The translations under genes and the position numbers were made by a program. A DNA stretch of 64,000 nucleotides, from positions 1 through 64,000 of the forward strand of contig CAILAY010000168.1 in the NCBI GenBank assembly GCA_903832285.1, read 5' to 3'. The notes under the pieces are model-generated. The model saw only the letters and a program-made list of their open reading frames with translations. It was not told the origin of the DNA and did no database searches. The stretch's first letter is position 1, and each line of letters starts with the position of its first letter. This document shows positions 1 through 10,139 of this stretch, one piece after another. The DNA comes from an uncultured beta proteobacterium (lineage in GTDB: Bacteria > Pseudomonadota > Gammaproteobacteria > Burkholderiales > Burkholderiaceae_C).

Positions 1-3000
1 ACCAGTTGCAACACCAACCTGGTGACCCAATCCACGAGCCAGACCCTGGCCAGCACTTCCGCCATGCAGCAGACCGTTTATCCGGCCGCAATGCAGAGCA
101 CGTCGCAACTGAACCGGAGCACTTCGCAGATCACGTCCAGCATACCGACGATCTCGACATCGCAGCTCAATATCATGACCTCGGGTGTCACAGCGAGCAC
201 CTCGCAGCTGACCAAGAGCAGTTCGCAGTTGACGCAAAGTACTTCGCAGCTCAACAAGGCCACCTCGCAGATCACCGCGAGCACGTCGCAGCTGTTGATG
301 AGCACCACGCAAATCACCTCCAGCGTACCGACGATCTCGACCTCGCAGCTCAACATTGTGACCACAGCCATTACCAAGGCCACGTCGCAGTTGACGCAAA
401 GCACCGCGCAGACCACGCAGAGCACATCGCAAACCAAACAGAGTACGTCGCAGTTGACGAAGGCCACGTCTCAGCTAACGCAAAGCACGTCCCAGCTCAC
501 GAAGAGCACGCCCACATCGTCGACCTCGCAGCTCAACACCAGTACGTCGAAACTGACGCAGAGTACGTCGCAACTGACGCAGAGCACCGCGCAGCTGACG
601 CAGAGCACCTCGCAGCTCAACCAGGCCACGACGCAGCTCAGCAGGAGCACGACCCAGCTGACCCAGAGCACTTCGCAATCCAGTGTGAGCACATCGCAAC
701 TCGTGATGAGCACCACCAAGCTCGCGGCCAGTACGACACAGCCGATGCAAACCACTGCCACCGGTGCCACGATGAGCACGAGCCAGTGGTGGGCCATCAC
801 CAGCCAGAATTCGACTCCGGTGGCCACCTGCACGTCTAGCACCGCCATCACCTGCGTCAACCAGGCGACGGGACCGACCCCGGTGGTGCCAGGCAGTTGC
901 GTGCCCGACCCGGCGAGCGCGGCCAACAACTACACGACCACCAGTTGCAGCGCCTACAGCAGCGTCACCGTCGCCGTATCGGCCTGCACGCCGCAGACGG
1001 CTACGGCCGGAAATGGCTGGGTCGGTATCAGTTGCTCCGTCAATGCCACCGGGCCGACGGCAGTGTCGAGTTGCACGCCCGGCACCAACGCGTCGTTCGT
1101 GACGACAACCTGCAGCACCATCACCTCGACGCCGGTCGGGGTCGCCTCCTGTACTCCTGCCACCGCCAGTTCGGCGAACGGCTATGTTGCGACCAACTGC
1201 AGCACGCTTACCACCGGTCCCACACCCGCGGCCACCTGCACGGCAGCCACTGCGAGTTCGACCAATGGCTACACCGCCACCACCTGCTCGAATGTGACAA
1301 CCGGACCTACTGGCGTTGCGTCATGTACGCCGACGAGCGCGAGTTCGGGCAATGCTTACCTCACCACCACCTGCGCGACCGTCACGTCCGGACCCACGGG
1401 CGTCACGTCATGTACGCCCGCGGCGGCAAGCTCTGCCAATTCGTATGTCGCCACGACTTGCGTCACCACCAACACCGGCCCCACGCCGGTGGCCACCTGT
1501 ACACCAGCGGCCGCGAGTTCCGGGAACCTATACACCACCACTACCTGCCCGGTGGTTGCGACCGGTCCCACGCCCGTGGCACCAGCAACCTGCACGGCGG
1601 TAACCGCGAGTTCGGCGAATGCCTACACCGCGACGACTTGCAACACGGTCAGCACCGGTCCCACGGGGGTGGCGGCATGCACGCCGGCGGCAGCGAGTTC
1701 GGCCAATTCCTACGTCGCCACCACTTGCAACACGCCCACCACAGGCCCCACCGGTGTGGCGTCGTGCACGGCAGCGGCAGCCAGCGCTGGAAATTCCTAC
1801 GTCGCCACCACCTGCAACACCGTCACCACCGGACCCACGCCATCGTCATCCTGTACGGCAGCGACAGCAGCCTCGGGCAATTCCTATACCGCCACCACCT
1901 GCAGCACTGTCACCACCGGACCCACGGCCGCGCCCCTGGGTTGCACCGCGGTGACGGCGGCTTCAGGCAATAGCTGGACCGCTACGACCTGTAGCTGGAC
2001 TACGCCGGCGGGCGCGGACGCCTGCATCGCGTCGACCACGGTGCGCTGCAATACCGTCGTCACCGGGCCCACCGGAGTGGCTTCGTGCACCCCGGCGGCT
2101 GCAGCCGCCGGGAATTCCTTCACCGCGACCACTTGCAACACTGTTACCACCGGGCCAGCAGGGGCTGCTTCATGCACCGGGGCAGTCGCCGGTTCGGGGA
2201 ATTCCTGGACTGCTACCACCTGCAACACAGTCACCACCGGACCGACTGCCGTGGCGTCATGCGCCACGGCCTCGGCCAATTCGGGTAATTCCTATACCGC
2301 CACCACCTGCGCCACGACAACAACCGGACCCACGGGCGTGGCCTCGTGCACCGGGGCCGTAGCTGCCGCGGGAAATGCCTATACCACCACCACCTGTGGC
2401 AGCGTCGTCACGGGGCCCACGGGCGTGGCAAGCTGTACGGCCGCGGCAGCGGCAGCGGGTAATTCCTATGTTGCCACCACCTGCAATACCGTCACCACCG
2501 GCCCAGCGGGTGCTGCGGCCTGCACGCCAGCAACGGCGAATGCCGGCAACTCCTATACCACCACCACCTGCACCACCGTCACCACCGGGCCCACACCAAC
2601 CGGGTCCTGCGCGCCGGCGGCCGCTTCTGCTGGCAATGGATGGGTTGCGACAACCTGCCCGGTTGTGACCACAGGGCCTACGCTTGCACCCGCAGGCTGC
2701 ACCGCTGTGCCCGCGAGTGCCGCCAACAACTGGACCGCAACCATCTGCGGCTGGTCGACACCTGTTGGCGTGGCTGTGTGCGTGCCATCGGCCACGTTGA
2801 CCTGCAATACCATTGCTACCGGACCGACACCGGTGGCAAGTTGCACGCCGGCGCCGGCGAGTGCGGGGAATGGCTACATCCAGACCACCTGTACCACGGC
2901 CACCACCGGGCCCACCGGGGTTGCCGCTTGCACACCCGCGACCGCGAATGCCGGTAACTCGTACACCACCACCACCTGCAACACGGTCACCACCGGACCC

Positions 3001-6000
3001 ACGCCGATAGGCGCCTGCACGCCGGCGGCGGCGAACGCCGGAAACTTGTACACCACCACCACCTGCCCGGTCGTGACCTCCGGTCCGACGGGAGTCGCGT
3101 CCTGCACGGCGGTGGCTGCGAGTGCTGGCACTACGCCGCCTTGGACTGCCACCACCTGCAACACGGTGAACCTGGGCCCCACGGGCGCGGCATCCTGCAC
3201 GCCGGCGGCGGCGAGCTCAGCGAATTCCTATGTCGCAACGACCTGCAACACCGTCACCACGGGTCCCACGGTGGGGCAAAGCTGCAGCAATGCGGCGGCA
3301 GGTGCCGGAAATTCCTATACGGCCACAACCTGCGGCACGGCGGTCACGGGTCCGACACCCACCGGCTCATGCACGCCGGCAGCGGCTTCGTCCGCGAACG
3401 GCTGGGTCACCACCACCTGCCCGGTGTCGGCCTCCGGACCCACCAACGCACCGCTGGGTTGCACGCCGGTGAGCGCCAGCGCCACCACCACGCCTCCGTG
3501 GACCGCGACCACCTGCGGCTGGACCGCACCGAGCGGCGTGGCAGCCTGCGTACCATCGGCAACAGTGGTCTGCAACACCGTCGTCACCGGTCCAACACCC
3601 GTGGCGTCATGCACGACGGCGGCGGCAGGTGCCGGGAATTCCTGGACCGCCACCAGTTGCAGCACAACGAACACCGGTCCGACACCGGTGGCCTCATGTA
3701 CTCCTGCGACAGCGGGGTCGGGCAATGCCTACACCGCGACCACTTGCAACACCGTTACCTCCGGTCCGACGCCTGCGGCTTCGTGTACGCCTGCGTCGGC
3801 TTCGTCGGGGAACTTGTATACCGCCACCACCTGCAACACCGTCACCAGCGGCCCCACGGGTGTGGCCACCTGCACCGCGGCTCCTGCCACCGCAGGGACC
3901 ACGCCAGCCTGGACTGCCACCACGTGCGGCACCGTCCTGACCGGTCCCACCGGGGTTGCTGCATGCACCCCGGCAGCGGCAAGTTTGGGGAACTCCTGGA
4001 CTGCCACGACCTGCAATACCGTCACCACCGGACCCACAGGCGTTGCTTCGTGCACGCCGGTAACGGCGGCTTCAGGGAACTCCTGGACTGGCACTAACTG
4101 CAACACCGTCACCCACGGTCCCACACCCACCGGCTCCTGCACCCCGGCCACGGCGTCTGCCACGACGACCCCGCCCTGGGAGGGGACGACTTGCAGCACC
4201 GTGACGACTCCGCCAACGGCAGTGGCTTCGTGCACTCCCACGCCAGCCAGCGCGACCACAACGCCGCCGTGGACTGCCACCACTTGCACGACGGGTGCTC
4301 CCGTTGTCAGTTGGGTGCAGTCGTGCACGCCGGTAACTGCTTCAGCTGCCAATTCGTGGACCAGCACCGTTTGCACCCCGGTCACGACCGGGCCTACTGC
4401 GGTGGCTTCGTGCACGCCAGCGCCAGCCGCTGCCGCAAACTCCTGGACTGCCACCAGTTGCAGCACCACGACGACCGGCCCGACAGCGCCGATTCCGGCA
4501 ATTTCGTGCAACGCAGGCACCGATCCAAGCTTTGTCACGACCACCTGCACTTCGGTGCCGGGACGCATGGTGCAGTACCAGACCACCACTAACGTCACGA
4601 CCCAGGGCACGAGCGGTGGCGCCTTGGCGGGCATCCCTGTGGTGAGTCCGCCGGTGACGAGTTCGTGGACGCCGCTGGACAACGTGTGTTACACCCAAAC
4701 CCAGCAGCCGACGCTGTTCGCCACGGGCCCGGCCTTCAGCGCTGGCGGTCCGTCGTCTGCTCCGCCGCCGACGATACCTGCGTCGGTTCCGACCAGCTTG
4801 ACCTCCATTGGCCCGCTTCCGACAGCGCCTTGCACAGCCTGGCCCTGCAGTGTGACCGGCGGAACAACAGCCGGTGGCAGCGACAATTCGCTGGCCGATG
4901 TGGCGCAGTACTACTACGTGACCGATCTGCGGCCGGATCTGCCCGACAACGTGTTCGTGGGTAGCGGCATCGGCAATGAGGATGATCGCATGAAGTCCCA
5001 GCATATGACGACCTTTGCTGTGGGCTTGGGTGTGTCCGGCACGCTGAACTTCAACACGGCGTATCAGTCGGGGGCCGGCGATTTTGCCGGCATCCGTGCC
5101 GGGGCCGTCAGTTGGCCAGTGTGGCCGCTACCGGTGGCCGCGGGGACGACACCCAGTGACGCATCGTTCAATGATCCGCGATCGATTGACGATTTCTGGC
5201 ATGCCGCTGTCGATGGCCGTGGCCGCTTCTTCAGTGCCAGGGATCCGGGCAGCCTGATCTTCGGTATTACCGGGGCCTTGACCAGCATCAGCAGCAACAC
5301 GGGTTCGGGTGCGGGCGTGACCTTGATGTCGCAGACGCCGACTTCGGGCACCAACGGGCTGTTCGCGACCAGCTTTGTTACCGGGCAGTGGACCGGTGAC
5401 GTGACCGGCAGTTCCTTCAATGCCTCAGGCTTGGTGACGACCTGCCCGGCAACAGTGCCCGCATGCAGTTGGTCGGCCATGACCCAACTGGATGCCCTGG
5501 TATCGACCCAATGCGATTCGCGCAACATCTGGTTGATTCACAAGGGAGCGAGCAACAACCTGGTGCCTTTCACCTGGAATACGTCCAACTGTGCCAGTCC
5601 CGGCGCGCCCACTACGGCCCTGAGCAGTGCGGAGCAGGCCTGGTTCGGCAGTACCGCGGTCGGCAACTTGTCGCAATACCTGTCGACCGGCTCCAGCACC
5701 TCGGCGGCGCAGCTGTCAGCCGCCGCCGGCCCCAATCTGGTGAACTTCCTGCGTGGCCAGAAGGGTTTCGAAAACTATATTGCTAACGACCCGTCCAAAC
5801 TGTACCGCGGGCGCACTCATGCGCTGGGTGACATTGGCGACTCGCAACTGGCCTACGTCGGATCGCCGTCCCAACTCTACACCGACGCGGGCTACAAGGC
5901 CTTCGCGACCGGTGCTGCGGCGTCCCGCTCCCCCATGGTGTACGTGGGGGGCAATGACGGCATGCTGCACGCGTTCTACGCGGATACAGCGCCCACGTCG

Positions 6001-7380
6001 GCAAGTGCCGCAGCAGGGTTGGTGGCCTGGGGCACTGACGCGGGCAAGGAGGCCTGGGCCGTGATTCCCACATCGGTGCTGTCCAAACTATACGCGCTGG
6101 CCGACGTGGCCTACGGCGCCAACCACCGCTTCTACGTGGACGGTTCGCCGGTGACGGACGATATCTACAACGGAAGCGTCTGGAAGTCGATTCTGGTGGG
6201 TGGTCTGGCTGCCGGTGGACAGGGCTATTACGCGCTGGACGTCACAGATCCGACGGTACCCAAGGCGCTGTGGGAATTTACCGCAGCCAACGACAAGGAT
6301 CTGGGTCTTAGCTTCGGCCGGCCCGTCATCACAAAGCTCGCCAGTGGGACTTGGGTGGTGCTGCTGACCTCGGGTTACAACAACGTGACGGGGTCCGGCA
6401 ATGGCCAGGGCTACCTCTACGTGCTGAACGCCGATACCGGCGCACTCATCCAGAAGATTGGCACGGGCGTGGGCAGCACCACCAACCCCAGCGGCCTGCG
6501 CGAACTGACCACCTTCGCCAACAATCCTGTGCAAGACAATACGGCACTCTGGGTCTACGGTGGTGACCTGCTGGGCAACCTGTGGCGCTTTGACCTCAAC
6601 AGCGGTAGCACCACGGCGGTTCTGGTCACCACGCTGACGGCGCCCGATGGCACGCCGCAACCCATCAGCACGCGCCTCAATCTGGCGGAGGTGAATGGCA
6701 ACACCTTCCTGATCGTGGGCACGGGTCAATTGCTAGGCGTCTCGGACCTCTCCGCGCACCAGCAGCAGACCGTTTACAGCATCATGGATCCGATGACGAT
6801 ACCCACCGCAACGACGCCGCCCACGGCCGAGATCGATCCGCTCACGCTGCGCGCCAGCCTGAAACCGGTTGCTGTCACGACCACCGGTTCCCTTGGCGGT
6901 GGCTCGCTCACCCGGACCGTAGTGCCGTGCACGGCAGGCGGCGGTGTCACAGCAGCGCAATGTGCTTCCACCGCGGGCTGGTACATGGATCTGAATCAGG
7001 GCCTGACGGATGTGGCGCTGGGCAGTGAGCGCATCACGGTTGACATGTTGCTAGTACAGAGCACGCTGGGATTCGTGTCCAATATTCCCAGCGCAACGCA
7101 GTGCTCCACCGGCTTCAACATTTTCAACCAGTTGAACTTCATCACCGGGCAACCGGTGACGACGACTGGCGTGGTGTCAATCTTCGGATCTGACGACTTG
7201 GTCGTGGGCCTTACAGAAAAAAAACCGGGTGGTGGTGGCGGTGTTGGCGGTGGTGGCCCTCCAGGATGTTCGGATCCGTTCGCGCAGGGTGGGGGGGCTG
7301 AGTTGTCAAACTATCATTTGATCTGCCCACCGCCGCCCCCCGTGGGCAAGCGCATCAGCTGGCGCGAGATTGTCCAGTAG
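1..7380 (+). CDS. pilY1: PilY1-like type IV pilus tip/adhesin protein, 5' end outside window
   Basis: The reading frame is open from base 1, and the upstream codons resemble the repeats, so the true start lies outside the window. At least 2,459 residues are present, against roughly 1,000-1,500 for ordinary PilY1. In order: Ser/Thr heptads (about 22-795), a 44-unit cysteine-pair array (820-4548), a segment typical of the tail of the PilY1 vWA region (about 4880-5310, with the motif QHMTTFAVGLGV), then the Neisseria PilC-type beta-propeller (about 5770-7200, with RGRTHALGDIGDSQ and YVGGNDGMLHAF). The C-terminus is Gly- and Pro-rich. PilY1 proteins are known to act at the pilus tip in pilus biogenesis, adhesion and surface sensing. 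The family call rests on the propeller. The vWA core would be upstream, which suggests the repeats expanded inside that N-terminal region. Neighbouring minor pilin genes would be expected to the left. Confidence 0.9.
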   Translation, partial: TSCNTNLVTQSTSQTLASTSAMQQTVYPAAMQSTSQLNRSTSQITSSIPTISTSQLNIMTSGVTASTSQLTKSSSQLTQSTSQLNKATSQITASTSQLLMSTTQITSSVPTISTSQLNIVTTAITKATSQLTQSTAQTTQSTSQTKQSTSQLTKATSQLTQSTSQLTKSTPTSSTSQLNTSTSKLTQSTSQLTQSTAQLTQSTSQLNQATTQLSRSTTQLTQSTSQSSVSTSQLVMSTTKLAASTTQPMQTTATGATMSTSQWWAITSQNSTPVATCTSSTAITCVNQATGPTPVVPGSCVPDPASAANNYTTTSCSAYSSVTVAVSACTPQTATAGNGWVGISCSVNATGPTAVSSCTPGTNASFVTTTCSTITSTPVGVASCTPATASSANGYVATNCSTLTTGPTPAATCTAATASSTNGYTATTCSNVTTGPTGVASCTPTSASSGNAYLTTTCATVTSGPTGVTSCTPAAASSANSYVATTCVTTNTGPTPVATCTPAAASSGNLYTTTTCPVVATGPTPVAPATCTAVTASSANAYTATTCNTVSTGPTGVAACTPAAASSANSYVATTCNTPTTGPTGVASCTAAAASAGNSYVATTCNTVTTGPTPSSSCTAATAASGNSYTATTCSTVTTGPTAAPLGCTAVTAASGNSWTATTCSWTTPAGADACIASTTVRCNTVVTGPTGVASCTPAAAAAGNSFTATTCNTVTTGPAGAASCTGAVAGSGNSWTATTCNTVTTGPTAVASCATASANSGNSYTATTCATTTTGPTGVASCTGAVAAAGNAYTTTTCGSVVTGPTGVASCTAAAAAAGNSYVATTCNTVTTGPAGAAACTPATANAGNSYTTTTCTTVTTGPTPTGSCAPAAASAGNGWVATTCPVVTTGPTLAPAGCTAVPASAANNWTATICGWSTPVGVAVCVPSATLTCNTIATGPTPVASCTPAPASAGNGYIQTTCTTATTGPTGVAACTPATANAGNSYTTTTCNTVTTGPTPIGACTPAAANAGNLYTTTTCPVVTSGPTGVASCTAVAASAGTTPPWTATTCNTVNLGPTGAASCTPAAASSANSYVATTCNTVTTGPTVGQSCSNAAAGAGNSYTATTCGTAVTGPTPTGSCTPAAASSANGWVTTTCPVSASGPTNAPLGCTPVSASATTTPPWTATTCGWTAPSGVAACVPSATVVCNTVVTGPTPVASCTTAAAGAGNSWTATSCSTTNTGPTPVASCTPATAGSGNAYTATTCNTVTSGPTPAASCTPASASSGNLYTATTCNTVTSGPTGVATCTAAPATAGTTPAWTATTCGTVLTGPTGVAACTPAAASLGNSWTATTCNTVTTGPTGVASCTPVTAASGNSWTGTNCNTVTHGPTPTGSCTPATASATTTPPWEGTTCSTVTTPPTAVASCTPTPASATTTPPWTATTCTTGAPVVSWVQSCTPVTASAANSWTSTVCTPVTTGPTAVASCTPAPAAAANSWTATSCSTTTTGPTAPIPAISCNAGTDPSFVTTTCTSVPGRMVQYQTTTNVTTQGTSGGALAGIPVVSPPVTSSWTPLDNVCYTQTQQPTLFATGPAFSAGGPSSAPPPTIPASVPTSLTSIGPLPTAPCTAWPCSVTGGTTAGGSDNSLADVAQYYYVTDLRPDLPDNVFVGSGIGNEDDRMKSQHMTTFAVGLGVSGTLNFNTAYQSGAGDFAGIRAGAVSWPVWPLPVAAGTTPSDASFNDPRSIDDFWHAAVDGRGRFFSARDPGSLIFGITGALTSISSNTGSGAGVTLMSQTPTSGTNGLFATSFVTGQWTGDVTGSSFNASGLVTTCPATVPACSWSAMTQLDALVSTQCDSRNIWLIHKGASNNLVPFTWNTSNCASPGAPTTALSSAEQAWFGSTAVGNLSQYLSTGSSTSAAQLSAAAGPNLVNFLRGQKGFENYIANDPSKLYRGRTHALGDIGDSQLAYVGSPSQLYTDAGYKAFATGAAASRSPMVYVGGNDGMLHAFYADTAPTSASAAAGLVAWGTDAGKEAWAVIPTSVLSKLYALADVAYGANHRFYVDGSPVTDDIYNGSVWKSILVGGLAAGGQGYYALDVTDPTVPKALWEFTAANDKDLGLSFGRPVITKLASGTWVVLLTSGYNNVTGSGNGQGYLYVLNADTGALIQKIGTGVGSTTNPSGLRELTTFANNPVQDNTALWVYGGDLLGNLWRFDLNSGSTTAVLVTTLTAPDGTPQPISTRLNLAEVNGNTFLIVGTGQLLGVSDLSAHQQQTVYSIMDPMTIPTATTPPTAEIDPLTLRASLKPVAVTTTGSLGGGSLTRTVVPCTAGGGVTAAQCASTAGWYMDLNQGLTDVALGSERITVDMLLVQSTLGFVSNIPSATQCSTGFNIFNQLNFITGQPVTTTGVVSIFGSDDLVVGLTEKKPGGGGGVGGGGPPGCSDPFAQGGGAELSNYHLICPPPPPVGKRISWREIVQ
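22..795 (+). repeat. 21-bp tandem repeat encoding Ser/Thr heptads in PilY1
   Basis: About 30 degenerate copies of a 21-bp unit encode the heptad STSQLTQ with variants at positions 1, 3, 5, 6 and 7. A longer unit containing the residues SIPTI or SVPTI, followed by STSQLNI, occurs twice, near 140-180 and 320-360, so part of the array was duplicated as a block. The unit keeps the frame throughout. The composition is polar with one Leu or Ile per heptad, which fits a stalk or beta-solenoid better than a classical coiled coil, whose heptad needs two hydrophobic positions. Function unknown. Confidence 0.9.
820..4548 (+). repeat. About 87-bp tandem repeat encoding 29-residue cysteine-pair units in PilY1
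   Basis: I count 44 units. A typical unit is GPTGVASCTPAAASSANSY followed by VATTC and a short Thr-rich linker, about 29 residues, with cysteines near positions 8 and 24. Some units carry a TTPPW insertion. Three short units with only 8 residues between their cysteines (unit 15, 24 and 33) each follow a unit whose first cysteine is preceded by AP and two further residues. The first cysteine codon of those preceding units lies at 1942, 2698 and 3460, giving a higher-order period of 756 and 762 bp, nine units. In-frame unequal crossing-over is the simplest origin. Two cysteines per unit suggest one disulfide per unit in the mature protein. Confidence 0.93.
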
Positions 7381-8038
7381 ACGAGTGCACGGGAATTCCC
7401 TTCTGTGGGCGGGCGCACTGTCACTGGCGGTGCATGGTCTGCTGCTGTTCGGCTTCGTTCGGCCGCACCTGAACGGCACCGCGCCGAGCACGTCAGAAGC
7501 GCTGCAGGCGCGCCTGATGATGCGGGCCGTTGCGCCTGGAACCGGGGCGGCGACGACGCCCGCGCAGGGCAAGACGGATGCGCCGACGACGGCCACCCCA
7601 ACCGTCGCACCCGTCGTGACCGCGAAGCATCCGCAAGGTCTGGCTTCTGTGGCAGTGGTACCGGTAGCGCCAACCACGGTCGCACCGGGTACCCGCCAAA
7701 ATCTCGCGCCCGCACCGGCCTACCACGGTGCCGAAGGTCTCGATCCGCCGCCTCGTCCGCTGCAGGACATTGACCCGGTTTATCCGGAGGCGGCAGGACT
7801 GCAGGAAGGCATAGTGGTGCTGCGTCTGCTGATCAGCAGTGTGGGCGAAGTGGACGACGTTTCGGTCGTGCGGGCGGCGCCACCGGGGCTGTTTGACGAG
7901 TCGGCCCTACAGGCATTTCGCAAGGCCCGATTTTCACCCGGGTACTTTCTTGGCATCCCGGTCAGGAGCCAGATCTTCATTGAAGTGGGTTACACCCCGA
8001 TCAACCGTGGTGGGGCGGTTTCCGGGCAAAACCGATAG
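7370..8038 (+). CDS. TonB-like protein (energy transducer C-terminal domain)
   Basis: 222 residues from a TTG start that overlaps the end of pilY1 by 11 bases; a GTG at 7385 is an alternative. A single hydrophobic segment at about residues 12-30 is followed by an Ala/Pro/Thr-rich linker (about 35-115) and a C-terminal domain with the TonB signature: DPVYPE, then a two-strand core ending near residue 210. TonB proteins anchor in the inner membrane and reach across the periplasm to transfer energy to outer-membrane receptors. Here the overlap with pilY1 suggests translational coupling and a link to the pilus or envelope, not to a particular receptor; no ExbB/ExbD genes are nearby. The family call is firm, the specific role is not. 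Confidence 0.75.
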   Translation: MSSRRVHGNSLLWAGALSLAVHGLLLFGFVRPHLNGTAPSTSEALQARLMMRAVAPGTGAATTPAQGKTDAPTTATPTVAPVVTAKHPQGLASVAVVPVAPTTVAPGTRQNLAPAPAYHGAEGLDPPPRPLQDIDPVYPEAAGLQEGIVVLRLLISSVGEVDDVSVVRAAPPGLFDESALQAFRKARFSPGYFLGIPVRSQIFIEVGYTPINRGGAVSGQNR

Positions 8039-8186
8039 TCGGCAGCCGTTCGTAAGCGCTTGCAAAATCGCGCCCTCCCGGCGGTCTTGAGGTGCACATT
8101 TCGAGTCCCGGTCACACGCCGTTGTTGGAACCTGCAATCGCAGTCGCCTGCAAGGGCTTGCGCACCTTGGTGCGGGCTGCGGTGCC

Positions 8187-8636
8187 TTACCCCCGTACCT
8201 GATCCACCAGCGTCTTGAACTCGTCGATGTCTTCGAAATTCCGGTAGACGCTGGCAAAGCGCACGTAAGCAACTTTGTCGAGTTTCTTCAGTTCACGCAT
8301 GACGAGTTCGCCAATGCGCTGCGACTGCACTTCACGCAGCGCCAGGCTCAGCAGTTTCTCCTCGATGCGCTCGATCGCGCTGTCGACTTGCTCGGTGCTG
8401 ACCGGCCTCTTGCGCAGCGCCACGTTGATGGAGTCGCGCAGTTTGCTTCGATTGAATTCGATGCGTCGGCCGTCTTTCTTGACGATGGCAGGGAAATTGA
8501 CGTCGGGCCGCTCGTAGGTTGTGAAGCGCTTGTCGCAGGCACCGCACTGGCGACGCCTGCGAATGGAGTCCGCGTCCTCCGAAATGCGGGTTTCGACCAC
8601 CTGGGTCTCAAGGTTTCCGCAAAAGGGACATTTCAT
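8187..8636 (-). CDS. nrdR: Transcriptional repressor NrdR
   Basis: 149 residues, the usual length for the family. An N-terminal zinc ribbon (CPFC near the start, then a second Cys pair in the CGACDKRF segment) is followed by an ATP-cone domain at about residues 49-139. NrdR represses ribonucleotide reductase genes in response to (d)ATP bound in the ATP-cone. It lies 55 bases downstream of glyA in the same direction, a common arrangement in Betaproteobacteria. The ATG at 8636 begins the family-typical MKCPFC, so the start is well supported. Confidence 0.97.
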   Translation of the reverse strand: MKCPFCGNLETQVVETRISEDADSIRRRRQCGACDKRFTTYERPDVNFPAIVKKDGRRIEFNRSKLRDSINVALRKRPVSTEQVDSAIERIEEKLLSLALREVQSQRIGELVMRELKKLDKVAYVRFASVYRNFEDIDEFKTLVDQVRG

Positions 8637-8691
8637 GGCGTTGCCTTGGCTCCCTCGCCCGAACGCGGGCGATGGCAGGGGTGAGGGTGCG

Positions 8692-9936
8692 TCACTGGTA
8701 CACCGGGAAGCGTGCGGTCAGGGAGCTTACCTTGGCGCGGACGGCTTCGATGTTGGCCGCGTCCCGCGGATTGTCCAGTACGTCCGCGATCAAATGCGCC
8801 GTGGCACGCGCCTCCGCGTCCTTGAAGCCGCGTGTCGTCATGGCGGGTGTGCCGATGCGCACGCCGCTGGTCACCATGGGCTTTTCCGGGTCGTTGGGAA
8901 TGGCGTTCTTGTTGATCGTCATGTAGGCGTCGCCCAGCACACTTTCAGCTTCCTTGCCTGTGATTCCTTTGCTGCGCAGGTCCACCAGCATCAAATGGCT
9001 CTCGGTGCGCCCGCTGACGATGCGCAGGCCACGCTGGTTCAGCGTGTCTGCCATGATCTGCGCATTCTTCAGCACCTGTTGCTGGTAGAGCTTGAAACCC
9101 GGTTCCAGTGCCTCCTTGAAGGCCACGGCCTTGGCCGCGATCACATGCATCAGCGGTCCGCCCTGCAAACCCGGGAAGATGGCACTGTTGATGGCTTTCT
9201 CGTGCTCGGCCTTCATCAGGATGATGCCGCCGCGTGGTCCGCGCAGGCTTTTGTGGGTGGTCGAGGTGACGACGTCGGCGTGCGGCACTGGATTCGGATA
9301 AACACCAGCGGCGATGAGGCCGGCGTAGTGCGCCATGTCGACCATGAAAATCGCGCCCACGTCCTTGGCAACCTTGGCAAAGCGGGCAAAGTCAATTGCC
9401 AGGGAGTAGGCCGAGGCGCCCGCGATGATGAGCTTCGGGCGACTTTCATGCGCCTTGCGTTCCATCGCGTCGTAATCGATCTCCTCTGCTGCATTCAAAC
9501 CATAGCTCACGACCTTGAACCATTTTCCGCTCATGTTCAGCGCCATGCCGTGCGTCAGATGGCCGCCTTCGGCCAAGCTCATGCCCAGGATGGTATCGCC
9601 GGGTTTGAGAAACGCCAGGAACACGGCTTCGTTGGCCGAGGCGCCGCAATGCGCCTGCACGTTGGCCGCTTCGGCATCGAAAATCCGCTTGACACGCTCA
9701 ATGGCGAGTTGTTCGGCCACATCGACGTGTTCACAGCCGCCGTAGTAGCGCTTGCCCGGATAACCTTCGGCGTACTTGTTGGTGAGTTGGGACCCTTGCG
9801 CGGCCATCACAGCAGGCGAGGCATAGTTCTCACTGGCGATGAGCTCGATGTGGTGTTCCTGGCGCGCATTTTCGGCCTGGATGGCGGCCCAGATCTCGGG
9901 GTCGGTTTGTTCGACGAGGATATTTCGGTGGTACAT
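8692..9936 (-). CDS. glyA: Serine hydroxymethyltransferase
   Basis: 414 residues, the normal family length. The enzyme interconverts serine plus tetrahydrofolate with glycine plus methylene-tetrahydrofolate in the cytoplasm and uses pyridoxal phosphate. The PLP-lysine motif [15 protein letters not shown] and the N-terminal motif HIELIASEN are present. The frame stays open upstream to 10047, but the ATG at 9936 starts the family-typical N-terminus and has a good ribosome site (TAAGGACT) about 6 bases before it, so I chose that start. nrdR follows in the same direction. The 203 bases upstream hold no gene; I found no recognisable riboswitch there. Confidence 0.97.
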   Translation of the reverse strand: MYHRNILVEQTDPEIWAAIQAENARQEHHIELIASENYASPAVMAAQGSQLTNKYAEGYPGKRYYGGCEHVDVAEQLAIERVKRIFDAEAANVQAHCGASANEAVFLAFLKPGDTILGMSLAEGGHLTHGMALNMSGKWFKVVSYGLNAAEEIDYDAMERKAHESRPKLIIAGASAYSLAIDFARFAKVAKDVGAIFMVDMAHYAGLIAAGVYPNPVPHADVVTSTTHKSLRGPRGGIILMKAEHEKAINSAIFPGLQGGPLMHVIAAKAVAFKEALEPGFKLYQQQVLKNAQIMADTLNQRGLRIVSGRTESHLMLVDLRSKGITGKEAESVLGDAYMTINKNAIPNDPEKPMVTSGVRIGTPAMTTRGFKDAEARATAHLIADVLDNPRDAANIEAVRAKVSSLTARFPVYQ

Positions 9937-10139
9937 GCTGGCAGTCCTTAAAGACGTGGATCCCTGCATGGAACGACGGTTCGACGACCGCATCACACAA
10001 GGGCTGCCCAGGCGAACGGCTAAACGTAGCTGACCCAGGCCCGCCACGGTGCGCTTCCCAGTGGTATAGATCCCACGTCAGGGCAGGTCGCCCCTATCGC
10101 CAGTCGCGCACCGGCCAGAGTGTAGCCGAGGCTGCAATT

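Noticed and set aside
22-795. CRISPR-like array
   Set aside because: The 21-bp units are contiguous, without spacers, and code for an in-frame heptad.
6-4682. Long open frames in the other five frames across the pilY1 repeat region
   Set aside because: They are by-products of a 21-bp and an 87-bp repeat whose unit lengths are multiples of three, so no stops accumulate in any frame. Their products are His- or Arg-rich low-complexity strings with no family resemblance.
8521-9951. 476-codon open frame opposite glyA and nrdR
   Set aside because: It mirrors glyA codons on the opposite strand; residue composition is unlike a protein family and the glyA match is decisive.
9937-10139. Riboswitch upstream of glyA
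   Set aside because: I looked for a conserved glycine- or folate-type riboswitch pattern and could not identify one by eye.
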